Numbered from the stretch's first letter, positions 24,281 to 37,811 are shown. The stretch is 64,000 bases of DNA from Allodiplogaster sudhausi (GCA_945643635.1 CALZFC010000005.1:8492001-8556000); one strand, 5' to 3'. Notes: generated from the sequence alone by a model not told the origin. A program made the numbers and translations.

Positions 24281-24469
24281 TCAAATGGTCACCTTGATTT
24301 CGGCCGGTTCAATGGCTTCGTCAGAACCGGAGGAGCGTCTAGCGAGAAGGAGACGAGGGGCGATGGCCGTGGACATCTTGTGAAGTTGCTGGGAGAGTTT
24401 GGAGGAAGAGAGAGAAGAGCGGCGAGACGAAGAGGAAGTCGCCTCGTTGAAATCGAGGTGAAGTTGCAT
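24281..24469 (-). CDS. Candidate first coding exon, unrecognised
   Basis: Minus-strand frame from ATG 24467-24469 with an in-frame stop just upstream, rich in Ser (SSSSRRSSLSSSKLSQQL), then basic, then acidic before a possible donor (ATCAAG|GTGACC). No following exon was found; if real, the gene would have to cross the LINE. Weak. Confidence 0.2.
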   Translation of the reverse strand: MQLHLDFNEATSSSSRRSSLSSSKLSQQLHKMSTAIAPRLLLARRSSGSDEAIEPAEIKVTI

Positions 24470-25016
24470 CGTCGGCGAATCTCAAGGGATTCTGGAGTTG
24501 AACAGCCCGAACTCATTTAAAAATATAACTGCTTTCTTGGCATGCGGCATGTACATACATATATGTATGTACATATGTATATGTACGTAGAAATATATTT
24601 AAATTTAATAGAACTATCTCCTTTCTCTCACCCCACAGGAAAAGTCTGACAAGAAAATATAAGCATAATTTTTTTGTATTATTGTCCAGAAGTATTTTAC
24701 TCATAGTCAGAAGCTGCAAGTGTTGGCGAAACTGTATGGACAACGACGAAGGTGATGCGGCGCCTAGAATTTTCTTTTTGTCTTGAGTTTTTTTCAAAAC
24801 TTATTCTTCGAATTTTCAAGGCGAAGATATGTATAAACGGCTCGATAATGACAATTCTACTTGAAAGACTAATATTTGTTTTTCATAATTTAGAGAAAGC
24901 GGACTATGCCAGTGATATTAGTGAGTGGGTCAGCTCGTACTCTAACTTTCAACATTCGACTTTGTTTTTGATGCATTCGCCCCTCAGGAAGTAGATGCAG
25001 AGCTCAGATTTTCAGA

Positions 25017-25673
25017 CTAATCAATAATTTTAGAGAATGGCCTCTCGCGAACGCCTATTTGCTGCCAAGCAAAACCGTTTCCTAAATTACTATCTCGATT
25101 TGATACACTGCAAAATGAAAGAGCCCCAAATTGGAATTATAAAATAGTTAAACTCGCAGACCATCTCCGCTGCTCTGTACTGAAGCTGTACTTGAACGCC
25201 GCCGACCGTTGTGCCTTTTCCCTGTCTAAAGGCTATAAATAATTTTTAGCAATAATTTTTGAAAGAGATAAACTATGTACCTCATCCGACAGCTGAGTGA
25301 GCATGATGTTGTTTTGCTGGCATATTGATTGCCTAAAAAGAGTAATTTGACTCAGGCATTTTAAATTTCGGCCTAACTCCTATTCTACAATGACATTGAA
25401 AATGGAAAGAATGATCTTCTCGTTTCACCAGTCACTTGCCTCTTTACAGACATCTTCAACAATGCAGGGCTCAACATCTCTGCGAACTCTTCGAGAACTG
25501 TCGGTTTTTTTTCTGTAAAGCTAAAAAGATGATTTTCAATCCAAACAAGCAACGAAGATATTATAAAAGGTGCTAAATGACTATTTCTTCCAAACCTTGC
25601 GTATTAGTGGCAGAGTAAAGAATCTTCAGAGAATCGACGGATAGAGAATTATCAGTGGAATTTGGCTTCAATT
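25017..25673 (-). CDS. Unrecognised small protein, C-terminal five exons
   Basis: Minus-strand exons 25596-25673, 25440-25512, 25281-25332, 25154-25221, 25017-25107 (stop 25017-25019) join in one frame of about 120 residues. The frame contains KKPTVLEEFAEMLSPALL, CQQNNIMLTQLSDE and VGGVQVQLQYRAAEMVC. The 25433-25439 boundary needs a GC donor (AG|GCAAGT), the usual form of GC-AG introns; with GT alternatives the next exon hits a stop or a worse frame. The start exon above 25673 was not found. I do not recognise the family. The helical, amphipathic look would suit a small coiled-coil subunit, which is only an inference. Confidence 0.5.
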
Positions 25674-26648
25674 CTGAAAGTGTTGTAATTGTGAGGTAGA
25701 AAGTACTAACTCAATATGTTGAAACTGTTTTTGATAGTAAGAATTTATAGCTCTTATTCAACAAGTCAATATACGCATTCGTACACAACACGATAAACAT
25801 GTGTACATACATATGTATGTATGTATGTACATAGATATTCCATTCATGTGCATGATAAGAAAGCTGTTTATCTAATGCGAGCATCGGGCAGAGACTGAGT
25901 GCTGTTGATATAGCTTGACCACGGCATCAAAATAACATAATACTCATGGAATTTATTTAAAAAGTGAGAAATTATTTTCTGATTAAAATGGAATACGTTA
26001 TTTGTTGAAAGGATGTGAAGATATCGTTGTAATCGACAGTACTTGTCTTCTCAACTAAACAGTGGCAGCTTGCAGCTTTTCTTACTACAGCAAAGCGAAA
26101 AGACAACCGAAAACATGCGTAATATTCGAGGAAGAGGGAGTAAGTTGTTAAGAAGTGGAGAGTAACTGAAGAATGGGTGAGGAACTCGCTTGTTTTCTGC
26201 TATTCTGACACCACCACTCATCTCCTACCAACTACTCTCGTGGTCTGGTTAGAAGCCTGAAGGGCCCTAGGCTGGAAGGGGGGGGGGAGTTTTGATCCGC
26301 CCTGCTCCAGTCAACTGCAGCTGAGAAACGGGCTGATAACAACAGGCGCGAGACATCAAAACAGGCATCAAAATCAACCAGCAACGCACTTTCAGTTATC
26401 TCTAGACCACGATATTCTCTCCCCTTCTACCAGTCCTGTCAATTTCTGACCAGATTAATGGGAACAGAATCACAAAGACCATCGCAAAAAGTTACACTTT
26501 GGTAGTTTGAATGATTTTCTAAGAATGACCTTTTCGTTTATCTAAGAAACCAAGGGAATTTTATGAACTATCAAAACAGAGTGAGGAGGCCTGAGGAAAG
26601 GTAAAAAAATTTTGCCCTGTTTAATTAATGTGTTTTCCGTGCTAAAAT
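25674..26648. other. AT-rich spacer
   Basis: Holds a palindromic TACATATGTA-type array at 25801-25832 and a G10 run near 26279-26288. No supported gene; it may include the missing 5' exon of the gene ending at 25017. Confidence 0.45.
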
Positions 26649-27456
26649 TTAAGAAGAAACTGCGGTGGTAGTCAAATTGGCTACAATAGGTTTTACACAT
26701 ACATATGGCATATGTAGATATAAAAGTATTCGAGCATACAAAAAATCGCGAAGTTCCTTATGGCAAGGACTTTTACAATGCAAAATGGAATTCCTCAACT
26801 GTCTTCCTTGTCTGCATATTGGAAAGGAATGCAAGGAAGGAGGATGCAACACATTTTTGCCGTGTGATCTTTGGGACATTGAGTCAAAAGATGAGCAGCC
26901 AAACTGAGAGAGGAGATGGATGCCGAAGGGGCAGTGGGGAGGTACATATGAAAAGCACCTGGAAGTGGTAGGAAGGGGGGGAGGGGGCATGACAAGGCAG
27001 TGAGTGGCAGAAGAGTGGAGGAGAGATGGCAAGAGGAGTATTCAGGAAAGCTCGGTTTGGGTAACTGAACACTTTACGAGGAGAGGGAGGGTGGAGAGGC
27101 GTAGAAGTGAGTGGCTTGACACGGGGAGTCGTGGTCTCGAGTGGGCCACGTAAGCTACCAGCTGATCTTACTGGTCGTACTCTGGAGTGAACGGAGTAAG
27201 TTTTGCAGAGAGACAGAGACATAGAGAGAACGAGAGAGAGGGAGACAGAGAGAGAGATGGATGAATGGAGAGAGAGAGAGAGAAAAATATATAGATAGAT
27301 AGAGAGAGAGAAGAAGATGACAACTCGCGACAAGTCTGAGCATCTCTTTGATCTGCTCAGATTGTTCTCGAGGGTGGAGACGATGCTGCTGGCACCGGCT
27401 GTTCACTGCAGCATTTGCATTATCTCTTCCACCTCCAAGTCCAGCTTTAGTTACCT
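26649..27456 (-). CDS. Unrecognised proline- and serine-rich protein, C-terminal three exons
   Basis: Minus-strand exons 27325-27456, 26959-27179 and 26649-26903 (stop 26649-26651) join in phase for about 200 residues. The first exon reads QQHRLHPREQSEQIKEMLRL; the second is proline-rich (PLHPPSPRKVFSYPNRAFL); the third has several Cys/His but no regular finger. The acceptor before the second exon is the second AG in CCAGAG, chosen by phase. The start is not found; an exon-like frame also lies near 27550-27600. No family recognised. The absence of stops over 600 bases of non-repetitive sequence is the main support. Confidence 0.4.
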
Positions 27457-28943
27457 CTGGAATCTCTTCCAGGCTTCACGTCTCTCTCTCTCTACTTCTC
27501 TTTATCTCTCGCACTCCTCTTTTCCACGTTATCTCCCTATCATTCTCTCCGCAGAGGCCATACAACCCTTGTCCTTTGGATGTAAGGCGAACTTTTTGTC
27601 GCTAGTGTGACCCGAGTTCTCTCTGCTTTTGCCCTTTCACTGAAGCGCCAAAAGTACCTGGGAATGGGCTAACGAGAAAGAAGTCAACTGGAATAAATGT
27701 GAAATTATGTACATTAAAAGACGCTGTAAAAATAAGAATAAAAGTCTGATGTAGATCGAGATGGATATTGGACCATAACTTTTGCGGCCTTAATTTTTTT
27801 CATACCCGACCTTTTCCGTTTAGACGGGCTCGGTCGAACTTGAAAACTTAGCACTGGTTATTTTATGACAATGGCATCGTAACAATTAAATAAAAGTTAT
27901 GATCAGCGCAGAAAAAAGGTCACCTAAGATTATGCCAGAATGTGTAGAGGAGGAAAACAACAGCAGATTCGTTCTTTGGGAGCGTTCAGTTCGAAACATT
28001 CCAACAAACTAAAAGTGGATTAATCGTGCACTAAATAGACACAAGAATGGCAACTTCGCTTCGACGTTTCTCCCAACTCTTCTCCTCTTCCCTCCTCCGT
28101 CCTTCTCTGGGTGCTTCTCTTGCCAGGTTGATCCTCCGCCATTAAACATCCCGAATCTCTTGTCCCATTCAGTTCGCGAGCACTTGTCGCAACAAATTAA
28201 CAAGGAGAAGAGAGATAAAAGCGCCTGCTCCACTCGGCAACTTCTACTTCTTCTCTCCACCCTCACACCTTCCGACACCCCCCTTGTTCCATATCACATG
28301 GTCTCCTCTCTCCATCTTCCAGAATTCACCCCGCTCCCGGGACGGGACCAGAACGTTATCTGATAAATACATGCCACATTTTTTTTTACAACAGAAAAAA
28401 AAATCATTACTTACATAGTTCTGCCACTCGAATAACAAGTGGAACCCAGTCATTAATCATTCTTTTGTTGAGTTACATATTTCGAATGAAGAAGAAAACG
28501 ACTTGTCTTTATGCAGAAATGAGAGCAACAGCAACCTGTTTACATGATGTGTCTTCATATCTTTGGGTAAAAAAAGAAGAGGAAAAGAGAGAGAAAGGAA
28601 CCCGTAAGGCATCAGAGCAATGAAGGAGGGCACACAGTGAATGACAAAGAGAAGGCCACTCGAGCAGGGAAGGGACAACTCAGAGAGGAGCACCGCGTTT
28701 CCATACAAGTACACAGTCAACAACTTCTTATGCTCTACTCATTCTCTAGCACTAATAATTAAGACATCCAAAACTTATTCCAAGAGCAAGCTTATCCAGA
28801 ACATGTGATTTAAGAGGACAAGGCGAAACAGAGCACCGGGAAAGCACAACCGCGTGCGCTTGACTAGCGTGGGCAGAGTGGCGGGGAGTGTGTTGGTAGC
28901 AGTGGTAGCATAACCCGGCAGGAATAGGGTGCACGATTGTCCC
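27457..28943. other. No confidently supported gene
   Basis: Minus-strand frames at 28009-28278 and 28457-28723 are open but show no domain and no consistent splice sites. The stretch next to 28944 is probably the GILT-like gene's 3' UTR. Confidence 0.4.
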
Positions 28944-30244
28944 TTAAGCATGGCACGCGATGGGTGCAGGCTCGAGCATCTTGCAGAGATTCTCTTGGAG
29001 AGCGTAGAGGGCATCGACGACACGAACTCCATCCAGCATGATCCACGGCACGAAGTCCAGCTTGGGCGAGAGCGCGGCCGTCTTCGTGCCGGACACGGCC
29101 AGCAGACGGCGGCCGTGCGGGCCACTCGCGCACTGGTGCATTCTGCATTCATCCATTAATCTCTAATATTCACGATTTTGTGGCTAAACATAAACCGAAA
29201 AAGCGCACGAACTTGTCGACAGAAAGCTTGTCGTTTGGCGCGATGCACTTCTGGAGCGCAGAGTCGAGATTCGGCAGACTCTGGATGCATGTGATCGTGT
29301 CGTAGTAGCTGCAAGGTTATTAACAATTATGATTTTTAATTTGTTCAAATTAATTAATTAATTAACTTTTTGATCTGAAGTAATTCTTAAAAAAAAGTTA
29401 ATTTGTTAGTGACTGACACTTCAGGATGGCCGATCTGCTCGATGACGCAGTTCATGAGCTGGTTGAGGATGCACTCGTTCGGGCCGTGCTGGCACTTACA
29501 GCTGCAAGAAAATTATTGTTCATATTCTGTTTGAATGAAAATAAGGAAATTTTTCCATATAATTGATTATACGCTTGATAAAATGACGCTTTGACATTTC
29601 TCTAAGATGAATAAAAAGTTCTAACTCGAAGTCTCCGTTGTCGGTCTCTTGGCAACGCGCTTTGCCGAATGGAATGAGCGTCAGTTCCACTCGACCGGAA
29701 GACGCCAGATTCTTCCAAGACGGAGTCAGCTGCGTTCGGACAAAGCTGAAAATGGTTTTGAAATTTATTAATAGAAAATTTATAAAGAAAATAATTAGAA
29801 GAGATGCTCAAAGAATGTTCTCCAAATCTAAATGGATTCCTCGAAATGATACCGAGTGGTGTCTGGGCACTGCGACTCCATGAAGACTTCGAGTCGGACA
29901 ACGTTGCCGGGCGAGGAGCCAATAGAAGGACGAGACATTACCTGCAAGTATTACTAATGAGTACTCATTCTTTCTAGTTACTCCACATGACATCTATTAT
30001 TTAGTTATCTTTTTAAATTTTATTTTGAAGAAAGCCGTATTTTTCACACACAACAGATTGTCAGCTGCACTACTCGCTCAAAGATGCGATTGGCTGCAGA
30101 GAGATCAGTGAGATGGCAGCCAGTCCGGAAGAAGAGGCAGTTCAGCTTCTCGAGGTCCTCCTTCCATCGTTCCAAGGACGTGGGCCGGGGAATGGAAGCA
30201 GACGCACAGCCAATGAGGAACAGAAGACACGACGACACTTTCAT
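28944..30244 (-). CDS. GILT-like thiol reductase family protein, 252 aa
   Basis: Six minus-strand exons: 30074-30244, 29853-29941, 29626-29745, 29418-29501, 29213-29308, 28944-29142, all in phase. There is a signal peptide at residues 1-16. The thioredoxin-like strand VVRLEVFMESQCPDT follows, then LTLIPFGKAR and the GILT signature CQHGPNEC (130-137) with further conserved cysteines. Gamma-interferon-inducible lysosomal thiol reductases reduce disulfides in endolysosomes through a CXXC site. Here the site is Cys82-Pro-Asp-Thr, so only the first cysteine is present. I recall CPDT/CPDS forms in other nematode GILTs, so this may be a lineage trait. The function is probably lysosomal or secreted; reductase activity is uncertain. 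Confidence 0.85.
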
Positions 30245-30683
30245 GGTCTGCTCTGGACAAGCTGAAGGGGTCAGTGGAGCAGAGCATCAGCTAATAATAG
30301 TAACCGAGTCCATAAGTCATAATCGATAAGCAAAACTCAAGTGAAACAACATGGAACTCTGGCTGAAGTTGCTGCTGGGTTCGGTGGTTGAGAGCAACGA
30401 GTGAGATGGGGGGGGGGGGGAAGCTCAGATTGAATATGAACGCCTCTTCCGAGTGCAATGAGGCTGTCACTTTACACGTGACATCAAATGGGGCATATCC
30501 AATTACATCTCAACGAAAGGACGTAATATGAGAATACGGATATGATATGAGAGATCATGAATGCAGTTAAAAGATGAGAGAGATGGGACAGAGAGAGGCA
30601 GCGAGGGAGAGAAAGAGAGAAATAGAGCTTTAAAGAGATATTGCAGTAAACGAACGGCTACTGCTTGAAAGAATTCAAAAGAG

Positions 30684-33662
30684 TTATCTCATTACATGTG
30701 TCCAAGTCGAATTGTCCGAGTTCCATGCACTTTTGAGAGATCGACTCAAGAGGAGATGAGTGGAATGAGCGAAGACAAGATGAGGATGCGGATAGAAGCG
30801 CACTTCCCAGAAGGGGAGAGCAATGAGTTCCCTTCCTACCACCGAAACTGGAACCCTCCATTGTTCAGGTTGTTGATTGTTTGAAGAGTCACAGGGCAAT
30901 GGCCTGGTCAGGAACGTAGAGGAGTCATCGGCAGTGGCCTTTTTCTGCTGGTTGACAGTGCCCCAAAGATGATCAACAACCCATGTTTGGTCACACATAT
31001 TTCCACCTAACAATCATCAATCATGAGACCAATCTAAACACTTCATTCTACTAATATAAAAAAATTGCACCCATTCTACTAAAATAAAAAGAGTATATTT
31101 AGCGAACTATTCGTCACTAAAAGTGTCATGAGGATTAACACAGAAGAAAGAATCCCAAAATAGCCTGAGAAATGATGGTCATGAGTCACGAGAAATTTGA
31201 CCAATTCATAGGGCAATCACAACTCGGTGAGTTGATGGATGGACAATGAAAATGATAAACGTTTCAAAGTTATCAACGAAGTGGTTGTGATATCGCCGAG
31301 AAATCATCCAAATGGCCAACGGCTGAGTGGATAAACTGAACTGGCTAGGCATGCAGGAAGAGCAGATCTTGATATTTCATGCTATCACCTTGGCTTAATT
31401 ACATTCCCGAAATGAATGAGGGAGCAGAGAAACGCAAAGAGATGAGTAGAGATAGAGGGAGCAAGACACAGAAATAAAAACATCACTATCCGAGAAGAAG
31501 GGCAAGCGAGAGTGTCCATTCATCCTCTAGTCATCAGCTGAGTCGAAATGTCACATTAACACCCGTACATTGGCGATCTACCTCTGGCAAATCAGCTAAC
31601 CGTTGAGAGAAGGCAGAAGATTGTAGTGAAGAAGAGAGAAGACTGCATCTCACTTGACGTTGTCGTTCACGGGATAAAGATTGGAGGAAAACTGAGATGG
31701 AGCGAGAATCAACCGAACCGAACACGAAGAGTGGTCAAATGCAATCATTTACATAGTCGTATGTAGAAGTAACGAAGGAAGCTAGAAAGCATTTTGAAAG
31801 AAGGAGTCAACTGGAAGAATAAAGAAGAGAGGAGATATCGTCGCAGCAAGTGGCTCAACTATCAAAATAGTTCTTGAAGGTGTAAAACGGGGAATTGTAT
31901 GTATGATTGATAGAAAAGAGACAGAAATAGGAAGAGTGAGCGAAACAGAGAGAGAGAGAGAGAGAGAGAGAGTGAGGTAAGACGAGTGAGACAGAAAGAG
32001 TGAGAGAAAGAAAAGTGTAGATATATATATAGAGTGAAGCAGAACGGGGAGGCAAGCCAAGAACCACTCCCTTACATCGAAATGTTCTCTGTTCCGCAGT
32101 GTCAAGGGCGGAAAACGATAACTTAACACCAGCTTGCTGGCTATAAAAGTGGCTTGACCTCGCATGGAAAGGGCTTTTAGTGCAATATCAGCCTGAGATG
32201 GCATTGTTGTGAGAGAACACTTCGGAGGAGGCGCCCTTTTCAATGCTGTTAGCAGAAGGGATGCATTCATCAAACAATCGTCAGCAAAAGAATGGTTGCC
32301 AATCAAAGTGGACAACAGCTGATGGATGCATTCTTCGAACGAAAACTAGACGGGAATTATTTGAAGTTACATAAGCCCAAAATTTCAAATTAAATATCTA
32401 ATAAAAAGACCAATGTGAAATTAAAATACAAAAAGTCAGAGAAGGTGAGCGTTTCTATCGCTGGTAACCACAATAGCGTTAACTTGTTTCGAGGAGCGGA
32501 ACGACTAAATAGTCTCTGAGACGGCGATGTCTTCGCTCTATCTTTAGCGAGAGGGGATAATAAATTTGGCAGAGTCAACGAACTGCCAGTTTTCTTAGCT
32601 TCTCCTTTTATACTTGTGAGAAGAAGAAAAAGAGAAGATTTCATCTGTCTTGACATTCTATCCTATTTCGCCTTATCGCCCATTGATGAATTCTCACATC
32701 TTTCCTCAGTGTTCAACTCTCCTCTCCTTCTCTTCTTTTGTCGCCTTCCTCTCATTTTTAACGTACTTTCTTTCTAAATCTATGAGAGATTTCTCGTGGT
32801 TGGAAGCAAAGCGAACCCGTGATGTTTTCTGTGCTCTTCGCCGTACAACTTCACAATAATCAAAGAGGCCAACTACTCTTTCCAAGAAGAAGCGGAGGAT
32901 GAGTATGACAAGTGGCATCCAAATCAAAAACTCGATGAAGTGAAAAACCATAATGACATGTAAAACTTACTCATTCAAAATTTAAACGATATATAATTTT
33001 TACAATGCACTCAAATCATACATTTAGATATCTAAGCAACAATGCAGAATATATCCAAAAATTAGTTGATGTTTATGTAAATGATAAAATGCTAAGTTGT
33101 CTCTTGAGAAGAACCAGGAAGATTTCAATCTAACTAATGCAAGATTAGCATCATCTGACGACTCGTGGAAGTAGAAAGAGTAAAAAAAAACCCGAGAGAG
33201 TGTTGCTGCAAATGTCTTAACTAGAGAAGACATATCAATAAAGGAAATGCTGATTTATCATCATGACACGGCTTTAAGCATTTCGCCTTCGGTCATGGAA
33301 TTTTACACTCGATCATATTAGTAATACTGGTAAGTCATTTCGTCAATCTACATGAGTGATGCCAGACAGCCGAAACATCAATAATATGAGTGCCAAAGAA
33401 AATTTTTTCCCTGAGACCTCGAATACTCTCAATATATTTCAACCAACTTGTTATGAACAGAAGAAGACTAACAATAAATTTTTTAATATTATCAATTGCT
33501 CCTATACATAGCCCTGACCTCTCCACGATAGCCGACCGGAGTGCCACTGGGGACAAAAGAAGAAGAAGGGCGAGAGAGCCAGCGGAAGACGAGGAAGCAG
33601 AGGATCAGCGAGGCCGCTCCATACACATAACGACGGATTCCCAGACGGAAGGCACGCGGCAT
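30684..33662 (-). CDS. Candidate exons of one or more minus-strand genes
   Basis: Several open, non-repetitive minus-strand stretches look coding. 33519-33662 starts at an ATG five bases after CTTCTGTGCAG and encodes a type II membrane anchor (RRYVYGAASLILCFLVFRWL), ending at a GT donor. 32076-32345 is a 90-codon exon (CIHQLLSTLIGNHSFADDC) with AG and GTAAGG ends. 31575-31725 and 30684-31006 (stop at 30684) are further candidates, the last containing TWVVDHLWGTVNQQKKA. Frames at 32390-32656 and 32706-32951, the latter with a membrane segment FLIWMPLVILILRFFL, also lie here. Phases do not all connect, so I cannot say whether this is one gene. No family recognised. Confidence 0.33.
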
Positions 33663-36600
33663 CGTCACTGCACAGAAGAAGTAAAGGATTCTGGGAATCT
33701 GGAGAGGAATCATTCCCACTTATTACTAACGATAATTCTACAGAAATAATTTTCTTTATTCGTATTTAGTTTTTTTTTCATAATTATTCTACTAAACAAT
33801 TAGAAGAATGATCTCTAACATCTCAGCAAGTGCAAAAGGAAGAGCCTGAGAAAGCAGAGAAGAAAGTGCAGCGACCGCATCACAGGCATGGTGACAGGGA
33901 CAATTATTCAGGAGTGGCAGGCACAATTATCATCTCTCTCTCTCTCGTTCTCCTTCCTCATTCTTACCATGCTTCAGGGAAACGAGTGGGTGTGTATTTC
34001 AAATTAACAATACTGAGTACACAGGAACACGGGAAAAGGTGCTACATACTTATGATGATTGCGGTGGGGGAGGTTCAAGGGCCATTTAGACAAAGCACTT
34101 TTATTTCTCATTCAAGTGGCCAGCGGGAAGTCGAGATTCGACTAGAAGAAGAATTTCTAATTAGAACAATTTCTCAAAAAATCTTGCTTACTGGTGAAAG
34201 TTCAGCGTGCTAAGAACTGCGACTTTTCCGGTTAAAGAAAGAGAGAGAAGAGAGAGATAGATAGAGGGAAAGAGATAGAAAATAAGGATCAAAAATCGCC
34301 ACCTGGTTAGCAAGGCAAATACTAGAAGTTTGCATGAGACAAAGAGATTGGCCACGAAAACCGTCCGGGGGTGAGAAGACAAGAAGAGGTTCGAAGCTCG
34401 CTTGTTGCACTATAACCCCCCCCCCCCACCCTGGACCTCCTGCTTTGAATTCATGATTGGCAATGAATGGGGGGATATGATAGACGAGGAATACCAGTAC
34501 CTGCTATTCTTTGAAAGGAGTACATTTGGTATGCTTCAGGGGGTGCAGAGGGAGAGATACTAAAAAAGAAAGTCCGAGTAAAGGAGAGCAGTGAGGGAAA
34601 GAAGCGAGAGGGAATGGGAGAGTATGTGGGAGTGAGAGAAGCAGAGAAAATACGAAGAAAATGAAGAAATGATACGAATGCGCCCAAGTTTGCAGAGGAG
34701 CGCAAAGAAATTCGTGGAGGGTGATGGGAAAGGAAGAAGCAGTGGAGAGATATTATTGAAACGCAAGGGCTTATTGGATATGTTGAATCTATGTATGGAT
34801 AGGTAAAAGTCTACAAAGTCTGTATTCTTTTTTCAGTTGTCAACTCCTTCCAATAGCTTCTCAAAATAATCACATGATGTCAAAAAAATTGATGTGAGGG
34901 GGAGCTGGCGATTTTTTGAAAAAAATTGCATGCAGAAGGAAAACGAAAATGGAAGGGAGGGAGAGACTGAGATTGATGGAGAGAAGCAGAGTGTGAGAGG
35001 GCAGAAAGAGTAAAGAACCAGTGAAAGCTTGTGCGAATAGGGGAAAGGTTGGTGAGAGAAGAGAGAGAATGAGAGGGAATGAGAGGGAAAGAGAGAGAAG
35101 AGAGAGTGAATGAGTGAGAGAGTACTGACAAATGCTGATGCCGTCGCCTGCAGCGCCGTTAATCTTGCGGTACTGGCTGCCCGCAGTCATCATGAGTGGC
35201 GAACTCTCCTCCGATTCTGAATCAACTCGTTCATTTCTCTCACTATCACTCTTTTACTTAGCATAATTTCAGGAGTAGAAGGAGATTATTTATTCATACA
35301 AGTAGGAAAATAGAATGGCACATTTCACGCATTTGAAAAGGAACATCGAATAGCGAAATGGTTTATGCCATTTTGGAGACTGTCTAGCGTGTCAAAAGGA
35401 AAGAGTCAGCAGAGAAACTGGCAAGCAGTGACTCAGCCGACGGAAGGCCTATAGATTCCACCACTTATCACATTATTATTATTATTATTATTATTATTTT
35501 TACTATTATTATTATTATTATTATTATCATTACTATTATTATTATTAGCATAATTTCAGGACTATTAATTTTAAAAGTATTAAAAGATGAGCTCTTAAGC
35601 GAAATAAAAGAAGGAGCGAACCTCTGCCTCGGCTGCCGCTGTGGAGAGTCGCCGGAGCGGCCAGCCTACAAACAGAAGGCTTCTTTTTTATCCTCACAGG
35701 GTCAACGACCACAAATTGGTCGCATTTGATGGCATCTTTGCAAAAAAGATGCGAAACATCATAGGAATGTGAGAGATGAAGACAGAAAATGGCTGCTGGG
35801 CTAACATACAACGTCAGTGGTAGATAGGTAGAAGAATGTGGTTGAGAGAGAGAGAGAAGAAAAAAGAGAGATAGAGAGAGAAAGAGTAAAAGAGAACGAC
35901 AGATAGAGAACGGGTGAAAGGAGAGAGCAAGAGAGAGGGAGATAGAGTTAAACAGTAAAGCAGAGAACAATTAACGTAGACTCGGTGGCTAGTAATCATG
36001 GATGAATAAATTGAGCAGCGAGCAAAAAAAGAGAGACGTCTGACACAGAAAAAGCCACTGTGAGGGCTGTGCTAACAGAGTTCTATGTGCATTCTTAAAA
36101 AATGACTGTAAAAGATGATTAATGAAAAATCAAATCAAAATCAAAAAAGTAGTTTGGCGACTATTCTTTCAAGAAAAGTCGAGAATTGAGTATGGAAAGA
36201 GTTGAATGGCAATTTGCAGTCGATGTCTTGGGTCGGACGCAAGGAATTCTGCCGAATACCAAGGAGCCTCTCCGGTCATCTACCGTTGCCAGGCAGTTCT
36301 GCCACTTCTTCTCTTTCTCTCTTTCTATATTCCCTGTCTTTACCTTTCTCACTTTCATCGCCTCTCTCTCTCCCCTCTCTTTTCATTTCTCTCTTTCTTG
36401 CTGCAAACCTTTTTACATGCATCAAGCACGCTAATCGCTGGTCATTGCCCACCATCTCTCTTCGCTGTCTCTCTCCCCTCACTCCTCCTCTCTATCTTAC
36501 ATTCATTTTCTCTCTACACCTCCTCTTTCCCTCTCTCTCTTCATTCTCTCTCCCCACTCCTCCGTCTCTATCTTACATTCATTTTCTCTCTACATCTCCT

Positions 36601-37771
36601 CTTTCCCTCTCTCTCATCATTCCCTCTCTCCCTTTCTTCTCCCAATCTGGATGAATGAGCAGTGATGAAGAATGGTAGAGGGAGTGACGAAGCCAAGGGC
36701 GGTGGTTGTCCTTGTTTTGCTACTGCTTTCTTTCTCTGTCTCTTCACTATATCTCTTCCCTCTCTCTCTACTTCTCTCTCCACCTCTATTTCTCAATCCT
36801 GGTTCCTAAGACCCGGAAAGGAAAAACCAAGGATAGAGAAGAGAGCAGAGGGAAGCAACAAATGTGTGCATAGTGACACAACAGAATGAGAGTGTTGAGA
36901 GAGAGAGAGAGAGAGAGGGAGAGAAAGAGAGAGGGAGAGAGAGAAGCTGAGGGAGTTACCTGCTGATAATGGACTGCTTTTTCAAGATGACAATTAGTCT
37001 GATCGATTCGATGGAATGTGAGATCTGGCAAACCAATGCTGAATGTGAAATGGCTACGCAGGTGTGTGAAGCGGGAATGTGAATGGGGGATGTAAGCGGG
37101 TTAGACAACAATGCAGAATCAGAACACGGATCCCATTCAAAATATATTTGATTAAATTCCAGATTCGTCCGTTCTGATATCTTTTGCCATCCTCCCGTCC
37201 TAGTGGATGATCACTCTTTTTCCTCTGGCACTCTCTTTCATTGTCTCTGACTGTCTGCTTCTCTGCCAATCACCCATCTCTATTTACAAGTGCTCTCGCA
37301 TGAGCATACAACACATACAGATGTATGCAGAAAATCCAAGTGTCAAGAACAGCTGTCAAAGGGACGGAAGAACTAGGAAATGCAAGACAATTCCCGAATT
37401 ATGTTTTTTTTTTGTTCAGATGTACAACTTCTATGTGGAGACATAGAAGTTGTCCGTCCGTTGCATAAATTAAAAAAAAACAACGAAAACGAGCAGGCGC
37501 AAGTAAAGACGAAATTGTAGAAAAGGGCGGTCTTGGAAGAATGAATTGAGCGAAGTCTACGCTGTCCGTCTTCTTCTCTGATGGAGTGAAGGCTGAGGAA
37601 TGATGAATCTGTCATAGTGCAGGGTGGCATTCGGCCAGTGGCAGGAGAGAAGGAGGTGGACATGTGAATGAAAGGGAGGGAGAGAGACAGGAACTGGAAG
37701 AGAAGAGAGAGAGGGGACAGAGAGAGAGAGGAACTGGGGAAAAGAATAGAAAGAAGAGAAAGAGGAGGGAG

Positions 37772-37811
<40 letters not shown>

